The notes beneath the pieces are model-generated. The model had not been told where the DNA came from. It did not search any database and saw only the letters and a program-made list of their open reading frames with translations. Below are positions 11,545-21,917 of a stretch of 56,839 nt of DNA, in pieces. A program made the position numbers and the translations under genes. The stretch is from an uncultured Nitrosomonadales bacterium (GTDB taxonomy: Bacteria; Pseudomonadota; Gammaproteobacteria; Burkholderiales; Methylophilaceae): assembly GCA_913048465.1 (NCBI GenBank), contig CAJWVO010000010.1, forward strand, positions 1-56,839, given 5' to 3'. Numbering within the stretch: position 1 is the stretch's first letter; each line of letters begins with the position of its first letter.

Positions 11545-12324
11545 ATGAGAGTTATAACAATTAATTTAAATGGTATCAGATCTGCTTCAAGAAAGGGATT
11601 TTTTGAATGGATGCGATTACAAGATGCTGATTTTATTTGCATTCAAGAACTTAAGGCTCAAGAGAAAGATATGACCGAAGACATGCTCAATATTAATGGG
11701 TATGCTGGGTATTTTTCATATGCTGAGAAGCCTGGATATAGTGGTGTCGGCATCTATACAAAAATTAAACCAAAAAAAATAATTTCCAAATTAATTTTTG
11801 ACACTGTTGATGATGAAGGACGATATATTGAATTAATTTATGATGATGTATCCATAATTTCTTCATATTTTCCATCCGGTTCAAGTGGCGATATTCGTCA
11901 GGAAATAAAATTTGATTTTCTTAAATTTATGACTGAATTTTTAAATTTGAAAACTCAAAAAAAAGAAAAAATTATTCTATGTGGTGATTTAAATATTGCT
12001 CACAAAGAGATCGATTTAAAAAATCATAAAGGCAATAAAAAGAATTCTGGGTTTTTACCTGAAGAAAGGGCATGGATAACTTATTTAATAGAGGAAATAG
12101 GTTGGAAAGATACCTATCGAAATGTTTATCCTAATGAAGAAGAGTTGGCTTATACATGGTGGAGCAACAGGGGTCAGGCCTGGTCAAATAATGTTGGATG
12201 GAGGATTGATTATCAAATGACATCACCTAGCTTTACCTACAAGATAAAAGATGCTGTTGTTTACAAGAAGGAACGATTTAGTGATCATTCCCCATTGATA
12301 GTTGATTATGATTTTAATTTATAA
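11545..12324 (+). CDS. xth: Exodeoxyribonuclease III / AP endonuclease
   Basis: This Mg-dependent nuclease repairs abasic sites and damaged 3' ends. I start it at the ATG at 11545 (MRVITINLNGIRSA), as in the family, giving 259 residues. A GTG at 11533 would overlap pyrE and add four residues. Catalytic motifs are intact: the asparagine in NLNGIRS, the glutamate in CIQELKAQ, GDLNIAH, and the terminal SDHSPL. No leader exists between it and pyrE. The 3' end overlaps ampG by 19 bases. Confidence 0.95.
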   Translation: MRVITINLNGIRSASRKGFFEWMRLQDADFICIQELKAQEKDMTEDMLNINGYAGYFSYAEKPGYSGVGIYTKIKPKKIISKLIFDTVDDEGRYIELIYDDVSIISSYFPSGSSGDIRQEIKFDFLKFMTEFLNLKTQKKEKIILCGDLNIAHKEIDLKNHKGNKKNSGFLPEERAWITYLIEEIGWKDTYRNVYPNEEELAYTWWSNRGQAWSNNVGWRIDYQMTSPSFTYKIKDAVVYKKERFSDHSPLIVDYDFNL

Positions 12325-13532
12325 GGAGCAACTTTTAGAAGTAATAACATTCCAGGGATGGCCAGCATAAAACACAAATAAAAGAAATTTGTCCACCCTA
12401 GTGATTCCACTATAAAGCCTGTTGAAGCATTGGTGATGGATCTTGGGATAGACGCAAGGCTTGTAAACAAAGCAAATTGAGTTGCCGTATATCTAGGGTC
12501 AGTCTGTTTGGATATAAAAGCAATTAATGCTGTTGTACCTAAACCCATTGCAAAAGATTCTAAACCGACTGTAATGCCTAATAAAATTAGGTTATGCCCG
12601 ACCATTGATAAGACAATAAATGGAATGATTGTAACAAGCTGGAGGAAACCAAAAATCCAAAGCGCCTTATTAATACCAATTTTGATCATCCAAATCCCAC
12701 CAAGAAAGCCACCAATCACACTTGCCCAAAGTCCTGCATTTTTTGCAATAATTCCTATCTCGGTCATCGAAAAATTGAGATCAATGTAAAATGGAGTAAC
12801 TAATGCTGTCGCCATACTATCACCCAGCTTGTATAAAAATATGAATAATAAAATATACAAAGCATTTTCCCTGCCATTCTTTTTGAAAAAAGAAATAAAA
12901 GGTTGAATCACAGAATCTTTAAGATTTTTTGGTTGAATATATTGTGTGTCAGGTTCTTTGACTGCTAAGGTCATCCCAATTCCAACCAACATAAATAGGG
13001 AAGTAATTAGGAAAACATTTTGCCATGAGATCATATCTGCAAGAATAAGTGACAGAGATCCTGGGATTAAACTAGAAATTTTATAAGCATTCACATGAAT
13101 TGCATTTCCTATACCGAGTTCAGTATCATCCAGAATTTCTCTTCTGTAAGCATCAATAACGACATCATGACTTGCGCTAAAGATTGCAATTAAAAATGAA
13201 ATTAAAGCGATTGTTTTTAAATTTATCGCTGCATTGAAAAAACCAAGTGATGCTATTGATAAAAGTAATAAAATTTGGAAAACAATTAGCCATCCCCGCC
13301 GCCGGCCCATTAAAATTCTATATCGATCAAATATTGGAGCCCATATAAACTTCCAGGTAAAAGGTAGCTGAATTAGAGAAAATAATCCGATAACTTTTAA
13401 GTCAATATTTTCAATTCTTAACCAAGCGGGTATTAAGCTAATTAAGATAAAAAGGGGTAGGCCAGAAGAAAAACCAGTCAGGCAACATATGCCCATTTTT
13501 TTATTAAGAAGAACTTTTAGGTATTTATTCAT
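12306..13532 (-). CDS. ampG: AmpG-type muropeptide MFS permease
   Basis: AmpG imports anhydro-muropeptides from the periplasm for cell-wall recycling. The 408-residue protein has about twelve membrane segments. It opens with the family pattern GFSSGLPLFILISLIPAWLR, followed by FTWKFIWAPIFDRY and GRRRGWLI between helices 2 and 4. It is the last gene of the hemA-prfA-prmC-metX-metW cluster, three bases after metW. No AmpD, beta-lactamase or AmpR is seen nearby, so recycling rather than resistance induction is the likely role. Confidence 0.88.
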   Translation of the reverse strand: MNKYLKVLLNKKMGICCLTGFSSGLPLFILISLIPAWLRIENIDLKVIGLFSLIQLPFTWKFIWAPIFDRYRILMGRRRGWLIVFQILLLLSIASLGFFNAAINLKTIALISFLIAIFSASHDVVIDAYRREILDDTELGIGNAIHVNAYKISSLIPGSLSLILADMISWQNVFLITSLFMLVGIGMTLAVKEPDTQYIQPKNLKDSVIQPFISFFKKNGRENALYILLFIFLYKLGDSMATALVTPFYIDLNFSMTEIGIIAKNAGLWASVIGGFLGGIWMIKIGINKALWIFGFLQLVTIIPFIVLSMVGHNLILLGITVGLESFAMGLGTTALIAFISKQTDPRYTATQFALFTSLASIPRSITNASTGFIVESLGWTNFFYLCFMLAIPGMLLLLKVAPYKLKS

Positions 13533-13535
13533 TGG

Positions 13536-14114
13536 CTATTTGCTTAATTTAAAAATACCAATTGACCCTCTTAAGTTAGAAAAATATTTGATTGGTTGAT
13601 TTTTAGTAAGAAATAACTGATCTTCAATAATTAAACGTTTTTTTTCGCATAAATCGTAAAAGTCTTCCACTGTACATAAATGAATATTGGGAGTGTTATA
13701 CCACTCATGAGGCAAATCTGATGATTTTGGCATTTTGCCATTTAGAATTTGCAACCTATTTTTCCAATAACCGAAATTAGGAAATGAAACAATGATGTTT
13801 TTTGCAACTCTTTTCATTTCATCCATAATCTTTTCAATATTGACCATGGCTTGTAGGGTCTGCGATAAAATAACTGTATCGAAAAATTGATTATCAAACA
13901 CAGATAAACCATCCTCAAGATTCATTTGGATAATGTTTATTTTATTTTTAATTCCTTTTTCAATATTTTCTGGAGTGATTTCGATGCCATAGCCAGAAGT
14001 CATTTTTTCTGCTTGTAAATATTTCAATAAAGCTCCATCTGCACAACCCAAATCTAATACTTTACTATTAGGCTCTATCCACTCAGAAATTTTAATAAAA
14101 TCGAGTCTATTCAT
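13536..14114 (-). CDS. metW: MetW methyltransferase-like methionine biosynthesis protein
   Basis: MetW is a SAM-dependent methyltransferase-fold protein almost always encoded with metX in proteobacteria; its exact activity is uncertain. The 192-residue protein has the SAM-binding motif VLDLGCADGALL (about 19-30), then DTVILSQTLQ and the conserved FPNFGYWKNRLQI. It starts one base after metX, so they are co-translated. Confidence 0.94.
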   Translation of the reverse strand: MNRLDFIKISEWIEPNSKVLDLGCADGALLKYLQAEKMTSGYGIEITPENIEKGIKNKINIIQMNLEDGLSVFDNQFFDTVILSQTLQAMVNIEKIMDEMKRVAKNIIVSFPNFGYWKNRLQILNGKMPKSSDLPHEWYNTPNIHLCTVEDFYDLCEKKRLIIEDQLFLTKNQPIKYFSNLRGSIGIFKLSK

Positions 14115-14115
14115 A

Positions 14116-15228
14116 TTATGACCTTAGATAGTTCCTCACAGTATTATGATAATGTTCACTTTCTAACAAGAATGCATCATGGCCTGTTTCAGCTTCAACC
14201 TCTGCGTATGTGACATTGATATTATTATCTAAGAGAGCTTTTACAATTTCTTTAGATCGTGATGGAGGAAATCTCCAGTCACTTGAAAATGAAATAATCA
14301 AATATTTAGATTTTATTTTTGCAAACACTTTTGATAATTTATTTTTGAAATTTTTTTCGAGGTCAAAATAATCAAGCGCCTTAGTCATTCGCAGATAGGT
14401 ATTTGCATCAAAAGTCATTGCAAATTTATCGCCCTGATAGTTTAAGTAGGATTCTATTTCATAATTTTGTTGAAAATTATAGTTATATTTCCCTTGAATT
14501 AATTTTCTTCCAAATTTTTTGTCCATTGAATCATTTGACAGATAGGTGATGTGACCAAGCATCCTAGCTATTCGAAGCCCCTTTTTTGGTTTTGTTTTTT
14601 GTTGATAAAAATTACCCTTATAAAATTCATCATCTTGAAGAATGGCTTGTCTTGCAACCTCATTGAATGCAATATTTTGTGCTGTAAGGCTTGGAGCTGC
14701 AGCAATACATAATATTTTTTCAATTGCATCAGGAAAGTCAATGGACCACTGCATAGCCTGCATTCCACCTAAACTTCCTCCTACAATTGCATATAGTTTT
14801 TCAATACCTAAACTATTAATTAATTTTTTTTGAGAGGCAACCCAATCCTTCACCGTTAAAATAGGAAATGAAGATCCCCACACTTTTTTTGTTTTTGGAT
14901 TTATTGATTTTGCAGAAGTAGAGCCATCGTTACCGCCAAGATTATTAATACCAATAACAAAATATTTATTTGTGTCTATGGGCTTGGCTGGGCCAACCAT
15001 GTTGTTCCACCACCCTGAATATTTATCATTTTTATGATACTTACCTGCTATGTGGTGATTCCCTGATAGGGCATGAGGAATAAAGATAGCATTTGTTTTA
15101 TTATTATTTAATTTACCATAGGTCTCATAAATTAATTCAAATTCACTGAGTTTATTGCCACAAACCAGTGCTAATTCATCCTTACAATGAAATATTTTTG
15201 ACTCTACAATACCAACCGATTTACCCAA
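14116..15228 (-). CDS. metX: Homoserine O-acyltransferase MetX
   Basis: MetX acylates homoserine with acetyl- or succinyl-CoA as the first committed methionine step. The 370-residue alpha/beta-hydrolase has the nucleophile elbow GGSLGGMQAMQW (about 153-164), the oxyanion region HALSGNHH, the catalytic aspartate in FSSDWRFPP and histidine in ETGHDAFL. In MetW-linked homologues the substrate is often succinyl-CoA, but I cannot settle acetyl versus succinyl from sequence alone. It lies one base after prmC. Confidence 0.95.
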   Translation of the reverse strand: MGKSVGIVESKIFHCKDELALVCGNKLSEFELIYETYGKLNNNKTNAIFIPHALSGNHHIAGKYHKNDKYSGWWNNMVGPAKPIDTNKYFVIGINNLGGNDGSTSAKSINPKTKKVWGSSFPILTVKDWVASQKKLINSLGIEKLYAIVGGSLGGMQAMQWSIDFPDAIEKILCIAAAPSLTAQNIAFNEVARQAILQDDEFYKGNFYQQKTKPKKGLRIARMLGHITYLSNDSMDKKFGRKLIQGKYNYNFQQNYEIESYLNYQGDKFAMTFDANTYLRMTKALDYFDLEKNFKNKLSKVFAKIKSKYLIISFSSDWRFPPSRSKEIVKALLDNNINVTYAEVEAETGHDAFLLESEHYHNTVRNYLRS

Positions 15229-15229
15229 T

Positions 15230-16075
15230 TTAAGAAAATAGCCCTTTAGTGATTCTGTAATGACCTAATAAGTCTTTATATGACTCTACTTGATTAAAAT
15301 TATACCTATTAAAAATATCTTGTACTTCATCTTTTTGATTATAACCATGTTCAATGATAATTAAACCTTGTCTATTTAAATAGTGAGTACTGTTTTTGAT
15401 AATTTTATGAATATCAGCAAGTCCATGATTTCTCGATACTAATGCTCGCCTAGGTTCAAAGTGAAGTTCATTTAAATGTGGATCTTTATAAGAGATATAG
15501 GGTGGATTAGAAATAATGAGATCAAATTTTATGTTGGGAATATTTTCAAACCAGTTACTCAAATAAACGTTGGCCTCTATGTCAAATTTTTTTAGATTTT
15601 TTTTAATACAATGAACGCAACGTATTGAAATATCACTTAAATGAAGATTAACTTTGTTTTTTGTTTCTAATTTAGCTGAAATGCCAATTGATCCACTGCC
15701 AGCACCCAAATCTAAAAGCTCGATATTATCTTTTAAGATATTTTTTTCTTTCAATATATCAATAATTAATTCTGTTTCAGGTCTGGGAATTAAAATCGAT
15801 GAATTAATATAAAAAGCTCGCCCATAAAAACTCCATTCTTTAAAAATATAGGCGAGGGGTTTTCCTGTTACCCTAATACTGACAAATTTTTTAATTTTTT
15901 CGTATTCAGCTTTGTTTATTGTTTTTTTTAAAACCAATTGAGAGTTATTTATTTTCAGGACAAAAAGTAAAATTTGATTTAATTCTAAAGATATTTCTCT
16001 AGATGAAGCTTTTAAATTATCCGATAATAATTTTGTACACTCTTGTTTTGTTTGACTAAGATTGATTGAAGTCAT
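15230..16075 (-). CDS. prmC: Release factor glutamine methyltransferase PrmC (HemK)
   Basis: PrmC methylates the glutamine of the GGQ motif in release factors. The 281-residue protein has an N-terminal helical substrate domain (1-85), the SAM motif [14 protein letters not shown] (about 120) and the catalytic NPPYIS (about 190). It overlaps prfA, which encodes its substrate, by four bases, the classic arrangement. Confidence 0.96.
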   Translation of the reverse strand: MTSINLSQTKQECTKLLSDNLKASSREISLELNQILLFVLKINNSQLVLKKTINKAEYEKIKKFVSIRVTGKPLAYIFKEWSFYGRAFYINSSILIPRPETELIIDILKEKNILKDNIELLDLGAGSGSIGISAKLETKNKVNLHLSDISIRCVHCIKKNLKKFDIEANVYLSNWFENIPNIKFDLIISNPPYISYKDPHLNELHFEPRRALVSRNHGLADIHKIIKNSTHYLNRQGLIIIEHGYNQKDEVQDIFNRYNFNQVESYKDLLGHYRITKGLFS

Positions 16076-17151
16076 TTCTCATTTTCTTCAGCCAGAAGTG
16101 ATGCTTGGTGCTCAAGAGAAAGAGCATTGATCATTTCTTCAAGATCACCGTCCATAATAAAATCTATCTTATAGAGAGTTAAATTAATACGATGATCAGT
16201 AATTCTTCCTTGAGGAAAATTGTATGTTCTAATTCTCTCACTTCTATCCCCGCTGCCGATCAAACTTTTCCTTTCACTCGCCCGTTGGGATTGCTGAGCT
16301 TGAATTTGATTATCTTTTATTTTTGCTGCAAGAATACTCATCGCTTGTGCTTTATTTCTATGTTGTGAGCGATCATCCTGACATTCAACTACAATTCCAG
16401 TTGGCTCGTGAGTAATTCTAACTGCAGAATCAGTTTTGTTAATATGTTGTCCACCTGCGCCAGATGCACGATATGTGTCTATTCTGATATCTGCAGGATT
16501 GATATCTACATCTTCAATTTCATCTGCCTCAGGCAATACAGCAACAGTACATGCGGAAGTATGAATTCTTCCTTGTGTTTCTGTGTCAGGAACTCGTTGC
16601 ACACGATGCCCCCCAGATTCAAATTTTAGCTTTGAGTAAGCTCCGTCACCGTTGATCTTTGCAATAATTTCTTTATAACCTCCAAGCCCGCTTTCATTTG
16701 ATGAAATAACTTCAACATTCCAATTATTTCTTTCCGCATATCGCGTGTACATTCGGTAAAGATCCGCAGCAAATAAGGCAGATTCATCTCCGCCAGTGCC
16801 AGCCCTAATTTCTAAGAAGATGTTTTTATCATCATTCGGATCTTTAGGTATCAAAAGTGTTTGTAATTTTGATTCAAAATTTATGATCTCATCTTTACTG
16901 TTATCAATTTCCTCTTGAGCAAATTCTCTCATCTCAGGGTCGGATAACATTTCTTTTGCCTCCTCAATATTTTGGGTGAGTTTTTTATAACCCGAATAAG
17001 TTTCGATAATAGGAGTTAGATCAGCATGTTCTTTTGAGATTTTTTTGAATAAATCTAAGTCAGAAGTGATTCCTTCCGAGCTCAATTTATTATTTAATTC
17101 TTCATATTTTAGGATTAAATTTTCTAATTTATTTTTCATTGAGTCTTTCAT
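16072..17151 (-). CDS. prfA: Peptide chain release factor 1
   Basis: RF1 terminates translation at UAA and UAG. The 359-residue protein has the GGQ motif at 233-235 in [14 protein letters not shown], and the stop-codon-reading tripeptide at 188-190. That tripeptide reads PDT, where E. coli RF1 has PAT; it still fits the general PxT form. The N-terminal coiled region (1-100) and the tail are normal in length. A second ATG at codon 5 is an alternative start. It follows hemA by three bases and overlaps prmC by four. Confidence 0.97.
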   Translation of the reverse strand: MKDSMKNKLENLILKYEELNNKLSSEGITSDLDLFKKISKEHADLTPIIETYSGYKKLTQNIEEAKEMLSDPEMREFAQEEIDNSKDEIINFESKLQTLLIPKDPNDDKNIFLEIRAGTGGDESALFAADLYRMYTRYAERNNWNVEVISSNESGLGGYKEIIAKINGDGAYSKLKFESGGHRVQRVPDTETQGRIHTSACTVAVLPEADEIEDVDINPADIRIDTYRASGAGGQHINKTDSAVRITHEPTGIVVECQDDRSQHRNKAQAMSILAAKIKDNQIQAQQSQRASERKSLIGSGDRSERIRTYNFPQGRITDHRINLTLYKIDFIMDGDLEEMINALSLEHQASLLAEENEK

Positions 17152-17154
17152 TAC

Positions 17155-18381
17155 TTAATCCTTTAACTTATATATTTGTTTAATTAGCTTGGCGTTATTT
17201 TTATCTTCATTAATAGATTTTGTTGGAAAATGAAGTAACTTTTTAGTAAGGTTCCTAGCAAGTTTTTCACATACCTCTGTTGGATCAATACCCTTTTGAA
17301 TATCCTTGATTGCTTTTTCAAGCTCTTTAGATTTTGTATCATCAAAAAGATTTTTTAGTGAAATAGTAAGAGGAACATTTTTTGTGTTTTGATTAATAAG
17401 ATAATCATTTAAAAGTTTATCAAGAAGCCTAAAGGCTTTTTCAAGTTCTTGTGTGCGAAGGTCCATACCTTCTTGGGCCAACAACGCCAAATCATCTAAG
17501 TTGTATAAAAAGGTATCATCAAGGTTTTCTATTTCTTTTTCAATATCTGCTGGGACAGCCAGGTCGACAAAAAACATGGGTTTATGTTTTCTGATCTTGA
17601 TAGCCTCTTCGATCATGCCAAGTCCTATAATAGGCAACTGACTGCCAGTACATGACACTACAACATCATATTGATGAATGATTTTTTCAATGTCACTGAT
17701 TAAACATGAATCCCCATTAATTTTTTTTGCTAGCTTGGATGCCTTATCTATTGTCCTGTTAGCTATTGTTGATTTTTTTGGGGAATATTTCGCAAAGTAT
17801 TTTGCACTTAATTCATTCATTTCTCCTGCGCCAATGAATAAAACATTAAGGTCACTGATGGCCCCAAAAATTTTTGTAATCAGTCTAACGGCAGCGGATG
17901 CAATGGTGGTTGAATTGGTGCCTATTTGGGTCTTTGAACGAATTATCTTTGATAACTCAAACACTTTGCTAAAAAAAGGTATTAAATTGTTATCTAGTAA
18001 ATTGCCATTTTCAGAAATACGATAAGCTTGCTTCACCTGACCAAGGATTTGAGGTTCCCCAATGATCATACTATCCAGACCGGCTCCAACCGATATGGCA
18101 TGTCGAAGTGCTGCCGATCCATTTAAAAAATAACAATGATCATTAATTTCTTTTATTTTTACGTTGTGATGTTTGCACAGCCATTCTCGTAAAACTTTAT
18201 CATTTGACACGGATGAATATATTTCTGTTCTATTGCAAGTTGATAAAATCACCACTCCAGTTTTCAAATTAGCTTTGAATTCATTTAATGATTTTGTTAA
18301 GGAATCTTGATTAAAAACAAATTTATCTCTTAGCGAGGCAGGAGCAGATTTATGATTAATGCCAAGGACAGTTACTTTCAT
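17155..18381 (-). CDS. hemA: Glutamyl-tRNA reductase
   Basis: HemA reduces Glu-tRNA to glutamate-1-semialdehyde, the first step of C5 haem synthesis. The 408-residue protein has the catalytic cysteine C49 in LSTCNRTEIYS, the segment VGAGLDSMIIGEPQILGQVK, the NADPH-binding LFIGAGEMNEL (about 195), and the C-terminal dimerisation helix. It leads the minus-strand hemA-to-ampG operon, and hemB lies in the neighbouring plus-strand operon. Confidence 0.97.
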   Translation of the reverse strand: MKVTVLGINHKSAPASLRDKFVFNQDSLTKSLNEFKANLKTGVVILSTCNRTEIYSSVSNDKVLREWLCKHHNVKIKEINDHCYFLNGSAALRHAISVGAGLDSMIIGEPQILGQVKQAYRISENGNLLDNNLIPFFSKVFELSKIIRSKTQIGTNSTTIASAAVRLITKIFGAISDLNVLFIGAGEMNELSAKYFAKYSPKKSTIANRTIDKASKLAKKINGDSCLISDIEKIIHQYDVVVSCTGSQLPIIGLGMIEEAIKIRKHKPMFFVDLAVPADIEKEIENLDDTFLYNLDDLALLAQEGMDLRTQELEKAFRLLDKLLNDYLINQNTKNVPLTISLKNLFDDTKSKELEKAIKDIQKGIDPTEVCEKLARNLTKKLLHFPTKSINEDKNNAKLIKQIYKLKD

Positions 18382-18481
18382 GTAGATCGTCGCGAAATTT
18401 GTTTACGTTGTTACTAATATTATGTAAAAGCAGTTAAAATACTCATTTTACATGACTAATTAGATATTAAGGATTAAAAGT
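18382..18481. promoter_or_regulatory. hemA/rpe divergent spacer
   Basis: This 100-base AT-rich spacer must hold the promoters of two divergent operons. On the plus strand AAGGA at 18469-18473 is a good Shine-Dalgarno sequence eight bases before the rpe ATG. A TAAAAT at 18435-18440 could serve as a -10 element, but I see no well-spaced -35 partner on either strand. No convincing palindrome is present. Confidence 0.4.
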
Positions 18482-19180
18482 ATGAGTAAAGACTTTAGGA
18501 TTGCGCCAAGTATTTTGTCTGCCGACTTTGCAAAATTAGGACAAGAGGTCAGTGATGTAATTACCTCAGGCGCTGATATCGTTCATTTCGATGTAATGGA
18601 TAACCACTATGTTCCCAATTTAACAATTGGTCCATTGGTATGTGAAGCAATTCGGCCTGTCACAGATGCGATTATTGATGTTCATTTAATGATTGAGCCG
18701 GTGGATAGAATTATTCCAGATTTTGCTAAAGCAGGTGCAAATATCATTACCTTTCATCCTGAAGCTTCAAATCATATCGATAGAAGTTTATCTTTAGTTC
18801 GTGATCAAGGTTGTAAATCTGGATTAGTTTTTAACCCAGCAACACCACTTGACTACTTAGACTATGTCATGGATAAAGTTGACATGGTGTTATTGATGTC
18901 AGTCAACCCCGGTTTTGGAGGTCAAAAATTTCTTCCTTCTGCCTTAGAAAAATTAAAAGTAGCAAGAAAAAAAATTGATGCTTATACGCAAGAGACAGGA
19001 AGAGAGATTTGGTTAGAAATTGATGGTGGGGTTAATGCCAATAATATTGCTGATATTGCAAGAGCAGGGGCTGATACCTTTGTTGCAGGATCAGCGGTTT
19101 TTGGTGCAGCTAATGATAACGACCCAAATCGATACAATACGATTATTAAACAATTAAGAGACTCATTAGCCAGTGCTTAA
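18482..19180 (+). CDS. rpe: Ribulose-phosphate 3-epimerase
   Basis: Rpe interconverts ribulose-5-phosphate and xylulose-5-phosphate in the pentose-phosphate pathway. In methylotrophs it would also feed a ribulose monophosphate cycle, if that is present. The 232-residue TIM barrel shows [27 protein letters not shown] and DVHLMI metal-site segments, then [12 protein letters not shown] and the phosphate-binding EIDGGVN and AGSAVFG. It is followed five bases later by gph, a common proteobacterial pairing. Confidence 0.97.
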   Translation: MSKDFRIAPSILSADFAKLGQEVSDVITSGADIVHFDVMDNHYVPNLTIGPLVCEAIRPVTDAIIDVHLMIEPVDRIIPDFAKAGANIITFHPEASNHIDRSLSLVRDQGCKSGLVFNPATPLDYLDYVMDKVDMVLLMSVNPGFGGQKFLPSALEKLKVARKKIDAYTQETGREIWLEIDGGVNANNIADIARAGADTFVAGSAVFGAANDNDPNRYNTIIKQLRDSLASA

Positions 19181-19185
19181 AAAAT

Positions 19186-19860
19186 ATGACCGCTGGAATA
19201 TTAAATAAAAAATTAAAAGCTATTCTCATTGACCTTGATGGAACTATGTTTGACACTGCTCCAGAAATCGCTATGGCAATGAATCACACTTTACAGGCTT
19301 TAAATTTTAAAACTCTCTCGTTTAATACAATCAGGCAGTTTATTGGTAAAGGGGTTGATAATTTAGTTGATCAATCATTACTGGCATCAAATGAAAAAGG
19401 ACATAAAGAAAAAAATAAGGCTTTAATGTTGTTTAATGATTTTTATAAAAAGATTGCAAAACAAAGCAAGCCTTATGATGATGTTGAAAGCACTCTTCAA
19501 TTTTTACAAGATAAACAAATTAAATTAGCTTGTGTAACTAATAAGCCATCGTGTCATACATATTTAATTTTAGAAGAATCAGACTTTGAAAAATTTTTTG
19601 ATTGTATAATTTGCGGCGATGAGATGAAATTTAAGAAACCTCATCAATTTTCAATCGATTTTGTGAGAAAAAAATTAGCTGTTACAGAGATGGAAACTTT
19701 AATGGTTGGTGATTCGAGTAATGATATTAGGGCTGCAAATAATGCAGGGGTAAGTGTGGCAACTGTTCCATATGGTTATCAATATGAAGAGCCAATAGAA
19801 AACTTCCCTGTAAGTTATGCGCTTCAACAATTTAGTGATCTTAAGCATTTAGTTCATTAA
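19186..19860 (+). CDS. gph: Phosphoglycolate phosphatase, HAD superfamily
   Basis: Gph removes phosphate from 2-phosphoglycolate, a damage and repair by-product. The 224-residue HAD protein has motif I IDLDGTMFDTAPE (about 15-27), motif II CVTNKP, a conserved lysine in MKFKKP, and motif IV MVGDSSNDIRAANNAG. Position between rpe and trpE matches gph in many proteobacteria. The HAD family is certain, while the exact substrate rests on context. Confidence 0.9.
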   Translation: MTAGILNKKLKAILIDLDGTMFDTAPEIAMAMNHTLQALNFKTLSFNTIRQFIGKGVDNLVDQSLLASNEKGHKEKNKALMLFNDFYKKIAKQSKPYDDVESTLQFLQDKQIKLACVTNKPSCHTYLILEESDFEKFFDCIICGDEMKFKKPHQFSIDFVRKKLAVTEMETLMVGDSSNDIRAANNAGVSVATVPYGYQYEEPIENFPVSYALQQFSDLKHLVH

Positions 19861-19863
19861 CAA

Positions 19864-21345
19864 ATGGAAATTAATCTATCCAAAGAGCAGTTTTCAATTT
19901 ACCAGTCCCAGGGGTATAACAGAATCCCTCTTGTGAAAACTTGCTATGCTGACCTTGAAACTCCTCTATCTATATATCTTAAAGTTGCTAATAGCCCATA
20001 CTCATATTTGCTTGAATCGGTGGAAGGCGGAGAAAATTTTGGGCGATATTCAATCATTGGCATGCCAGCAAAAAAATTAATCCAAGTTCGACAAAAAACT
20101 GTTGAAGTAATTGAGAGCGGAAAAACAATTTTTACTGAAAATAATTCAGATCCACTTGGATTCATTGATCAATTCTTGGCCAACTATAAGACACCTAAAG
20201 ATTTAGACCTCCCGCGTTTCTCAGGAGGTTTGGCTGGATATTTTGGCTATGAAACCATTCACTATATTGAGCCAAAGCTCATCAAAGAATTCATAAAAGA
20301 TCATTTAGATTTACCTGATATTCACTTAATGGAATCTGATGAGGTTATTGTGTTTGATAATTTGACGGGGAAATTATCCATAGTTGTTTATGCGAACGAT
20401 GATTTATCTTCCTATGATCATGCTATCAGCAGACTAACGAATATTGAGTTGATGATTGAATCGCAACTTAAAAATGAAGATGCTCAATCGAAAAAGAAAG
20501 TTGATGATGTTAAAGCAGAATCTGAATTTGGTGAGAAGAATTTTCATCAAGCGGTGGATAAAATAAAAGAATACATCGTCGAAGGTGATGTAATGCAAGT
20601 TGTTTTATCTCAAAGGATGGTAAAAAAATTTCAGCTTCCCGCAATTTCTCTTTACAGAGTGTTAAGAAGTATTAACCCATCTCCCTATATGTTTTTTTAT
20701 CACTTTGATGATTACTTCATTGTTGGTGCTTCACCAGAAATTTTGGTTCGTTTAGAAAATGACACTGTTACAGTACGTCCAATTGCAGGTACTAGGCCAA
20801 GAGGAGAGAATAGTCAGCTTGATAAAGATTTAGAAAAAGATTTATTAAATGATCCTAAGGAGATTGCTGAGCATATTCAGCTGATGGACTTAGGAAGGAA
20901 TGATATTGGTCGTGTTTCTCAACCAGGCAGTGTTGTAGTAACTGATAAAATGACAATAGAAAGATACTCACATGTGATGCATATCGTATCGAATGTGGAG
21001 GGATCAATTCAAGAAAATTTATCACCCATGGATGTGTTGAAAGCTACTTTCCCAGCCGGAACAGTGAGTGGGGCCCCAAAAGTTCGCGCTATGGAAATAA
21101 TCAATGAACTCGAATCAACCAAACGTGGAGTTTATGCAGGCGCTGTTGGCTACATTGGATATGACGGTACGTTAGATGTCGCGATTGCTATAAGAACTGG
21201 TGTAATCAAATCAGGAAAGCTATTTGTACAAGCTGGGGCAGGTGTGGTTGCTGATTCAATAGCAAAAAATGAGTGGGATGAAACTAATAATAAGGCAAAA
21301 GCCGTTTTGCGAGCTGCTGAAATAGCAGAGAAGGATTTCGGATAA
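19864..21345 (+). CDS. trpE: Anthranilate synthase component I
   Basis: TrpE makes anthranilate from chorismate with ammonia from TrpG. The 493-residue protein has the tryptophan-feedback motif in [16 protein letters not shown] (about 45-60) and the chorismate-binding core with [38 protein letters not shown] and GAGVVADS. The feedback motif LLES is intact, so allosteric inhibition is expected. Its stop overlaps the trpG start by one base. Confidence 0.97.
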   Translation: MEINLSKEQFSIYQSQGYNRIPLVKTCYADLETPLSIYLKVANSPYSYLLESVEGGENFGRYSIIGMPAKKLIQVRQKTVEVIESGKTIFTENNSDPLGFIDQFLANYKTPKDLDLPRFSGGLAGYFGYETIHYIEPKLIKEFIKDHLDLPDIHLMESDEVIVFDNLTGKLSIVVYANDDLSSYDHAISRLTNIELMIESQLKNEDAQSKKKVDDVKAESEFGEKNFHQAVDKIKEYIVEGDVMQVVLSQRMVKKFQLPAISLYRVLRSINPSPYMFFYHFDDYFIVGASPEILVRLENDTVTVRPIAGTRPRGENSQLDKDLEKDLLNDPKEIAEHIQLMDLGRNDIGRVSQPGSVVVTDKMTIERYSHVMHIVSNVEGSIQENLSPMDVLKATFPAGTVSGAPKVRAMEIINELESTKRGVYAGAVGYIGYDGTLDVAIAIRTGVIKSGKLFVQAGAGVVADSIAKNEWDETNNKAKAVLRAAEIAEKDFG

Positions 21346-21917
21346 TGTTATTGATGCTTGATAATTACGATTCTTTTACATATAACTTGGTACAGTATTT
21401 TGCTGAACTTGGTCAAGATGTAAAGGTATTCCGTAATGATAAGATTTCAGTTACTGAAATTGATGAGATGAAACCAGATTATATTGTTATATCTCCTGGA
21501 CCCTGTACACCAAATGAGGCAGGTATTTCACTTGAAATCGTTCATTATTTTCAAGACAAGATTCCTTTGCTAGGAGTATGTCTTGGACATCAATCAATTG
21601 CTCAAGCGTTTGGTGGAAAAATAATTCATGCCAAAAAAATAATGCATGGCAAAACCTCAAAAATCGGACATGATAATCAAGGTGTATTTGCAAATCTATC
21701 TAATCCTTTCACAGCCACAAGATATCATTCCCTTGTGGTTGAAAGGGAGAGCTGCCCGGAATGTTTTGATATAACTGCTTGGTCAACAGATGATAATGAG
21801 ATCATGGGCATAAAACATAAAACTTTACCAATTGAAGGCGTTCAATTTCACCCTGAGTCAATTTTGACTGAGCATGGACATGACTTGTTGAAAAATTTTT
21901 TAGAAACTCATGAGTAA
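21345..21917 (+). CDS. trpG: Anthranilate synthase component II (glutamine amidotransferase)
   Basis: This class-I glutamine amidotransferase supplies ammonia to TrpE, and often also serves the folate enzyme PabB. The 190-residue protein has [15 protein letters not shown], the oxyanion motif [11 protein letters not shown], the catalytic cysteine in GVCLGHQ (about 79) and the His-Glu pair in [13 protein letters not shown]. It overlaps trpD by eight bases. No separate pabB-linked copy is in this window. Confidence 0.96.
   Translation: MLLMLDNYDSFTYNLVQYFAELGQDVKVFRNDKISVTEIDEMKPDYIVISPGPCTPNEAGISLEIVHYFQDKIPLLGVCLGHQSIAQAFGGKIIHAKKIMHGKTSKIGHDNQGVFANLSNPFTATRYHSLVVERESCPECFDITAWSTDDNEIMGIKHKTLPIEGVQFHPESILTEHGHDLLKNFLETHE

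Noticed and set aside
18382-18481. A riboswitch or attenuator before hemA or rpe
   Set aside because: The 100-base spacer has no strong stems or conserved riboswitch core that I can recognise.
19864-19900. A trp leader peptide or attenuator before trpE
   Set aside because: Only three bases separate gph and trpE, leaving no room for a leader.
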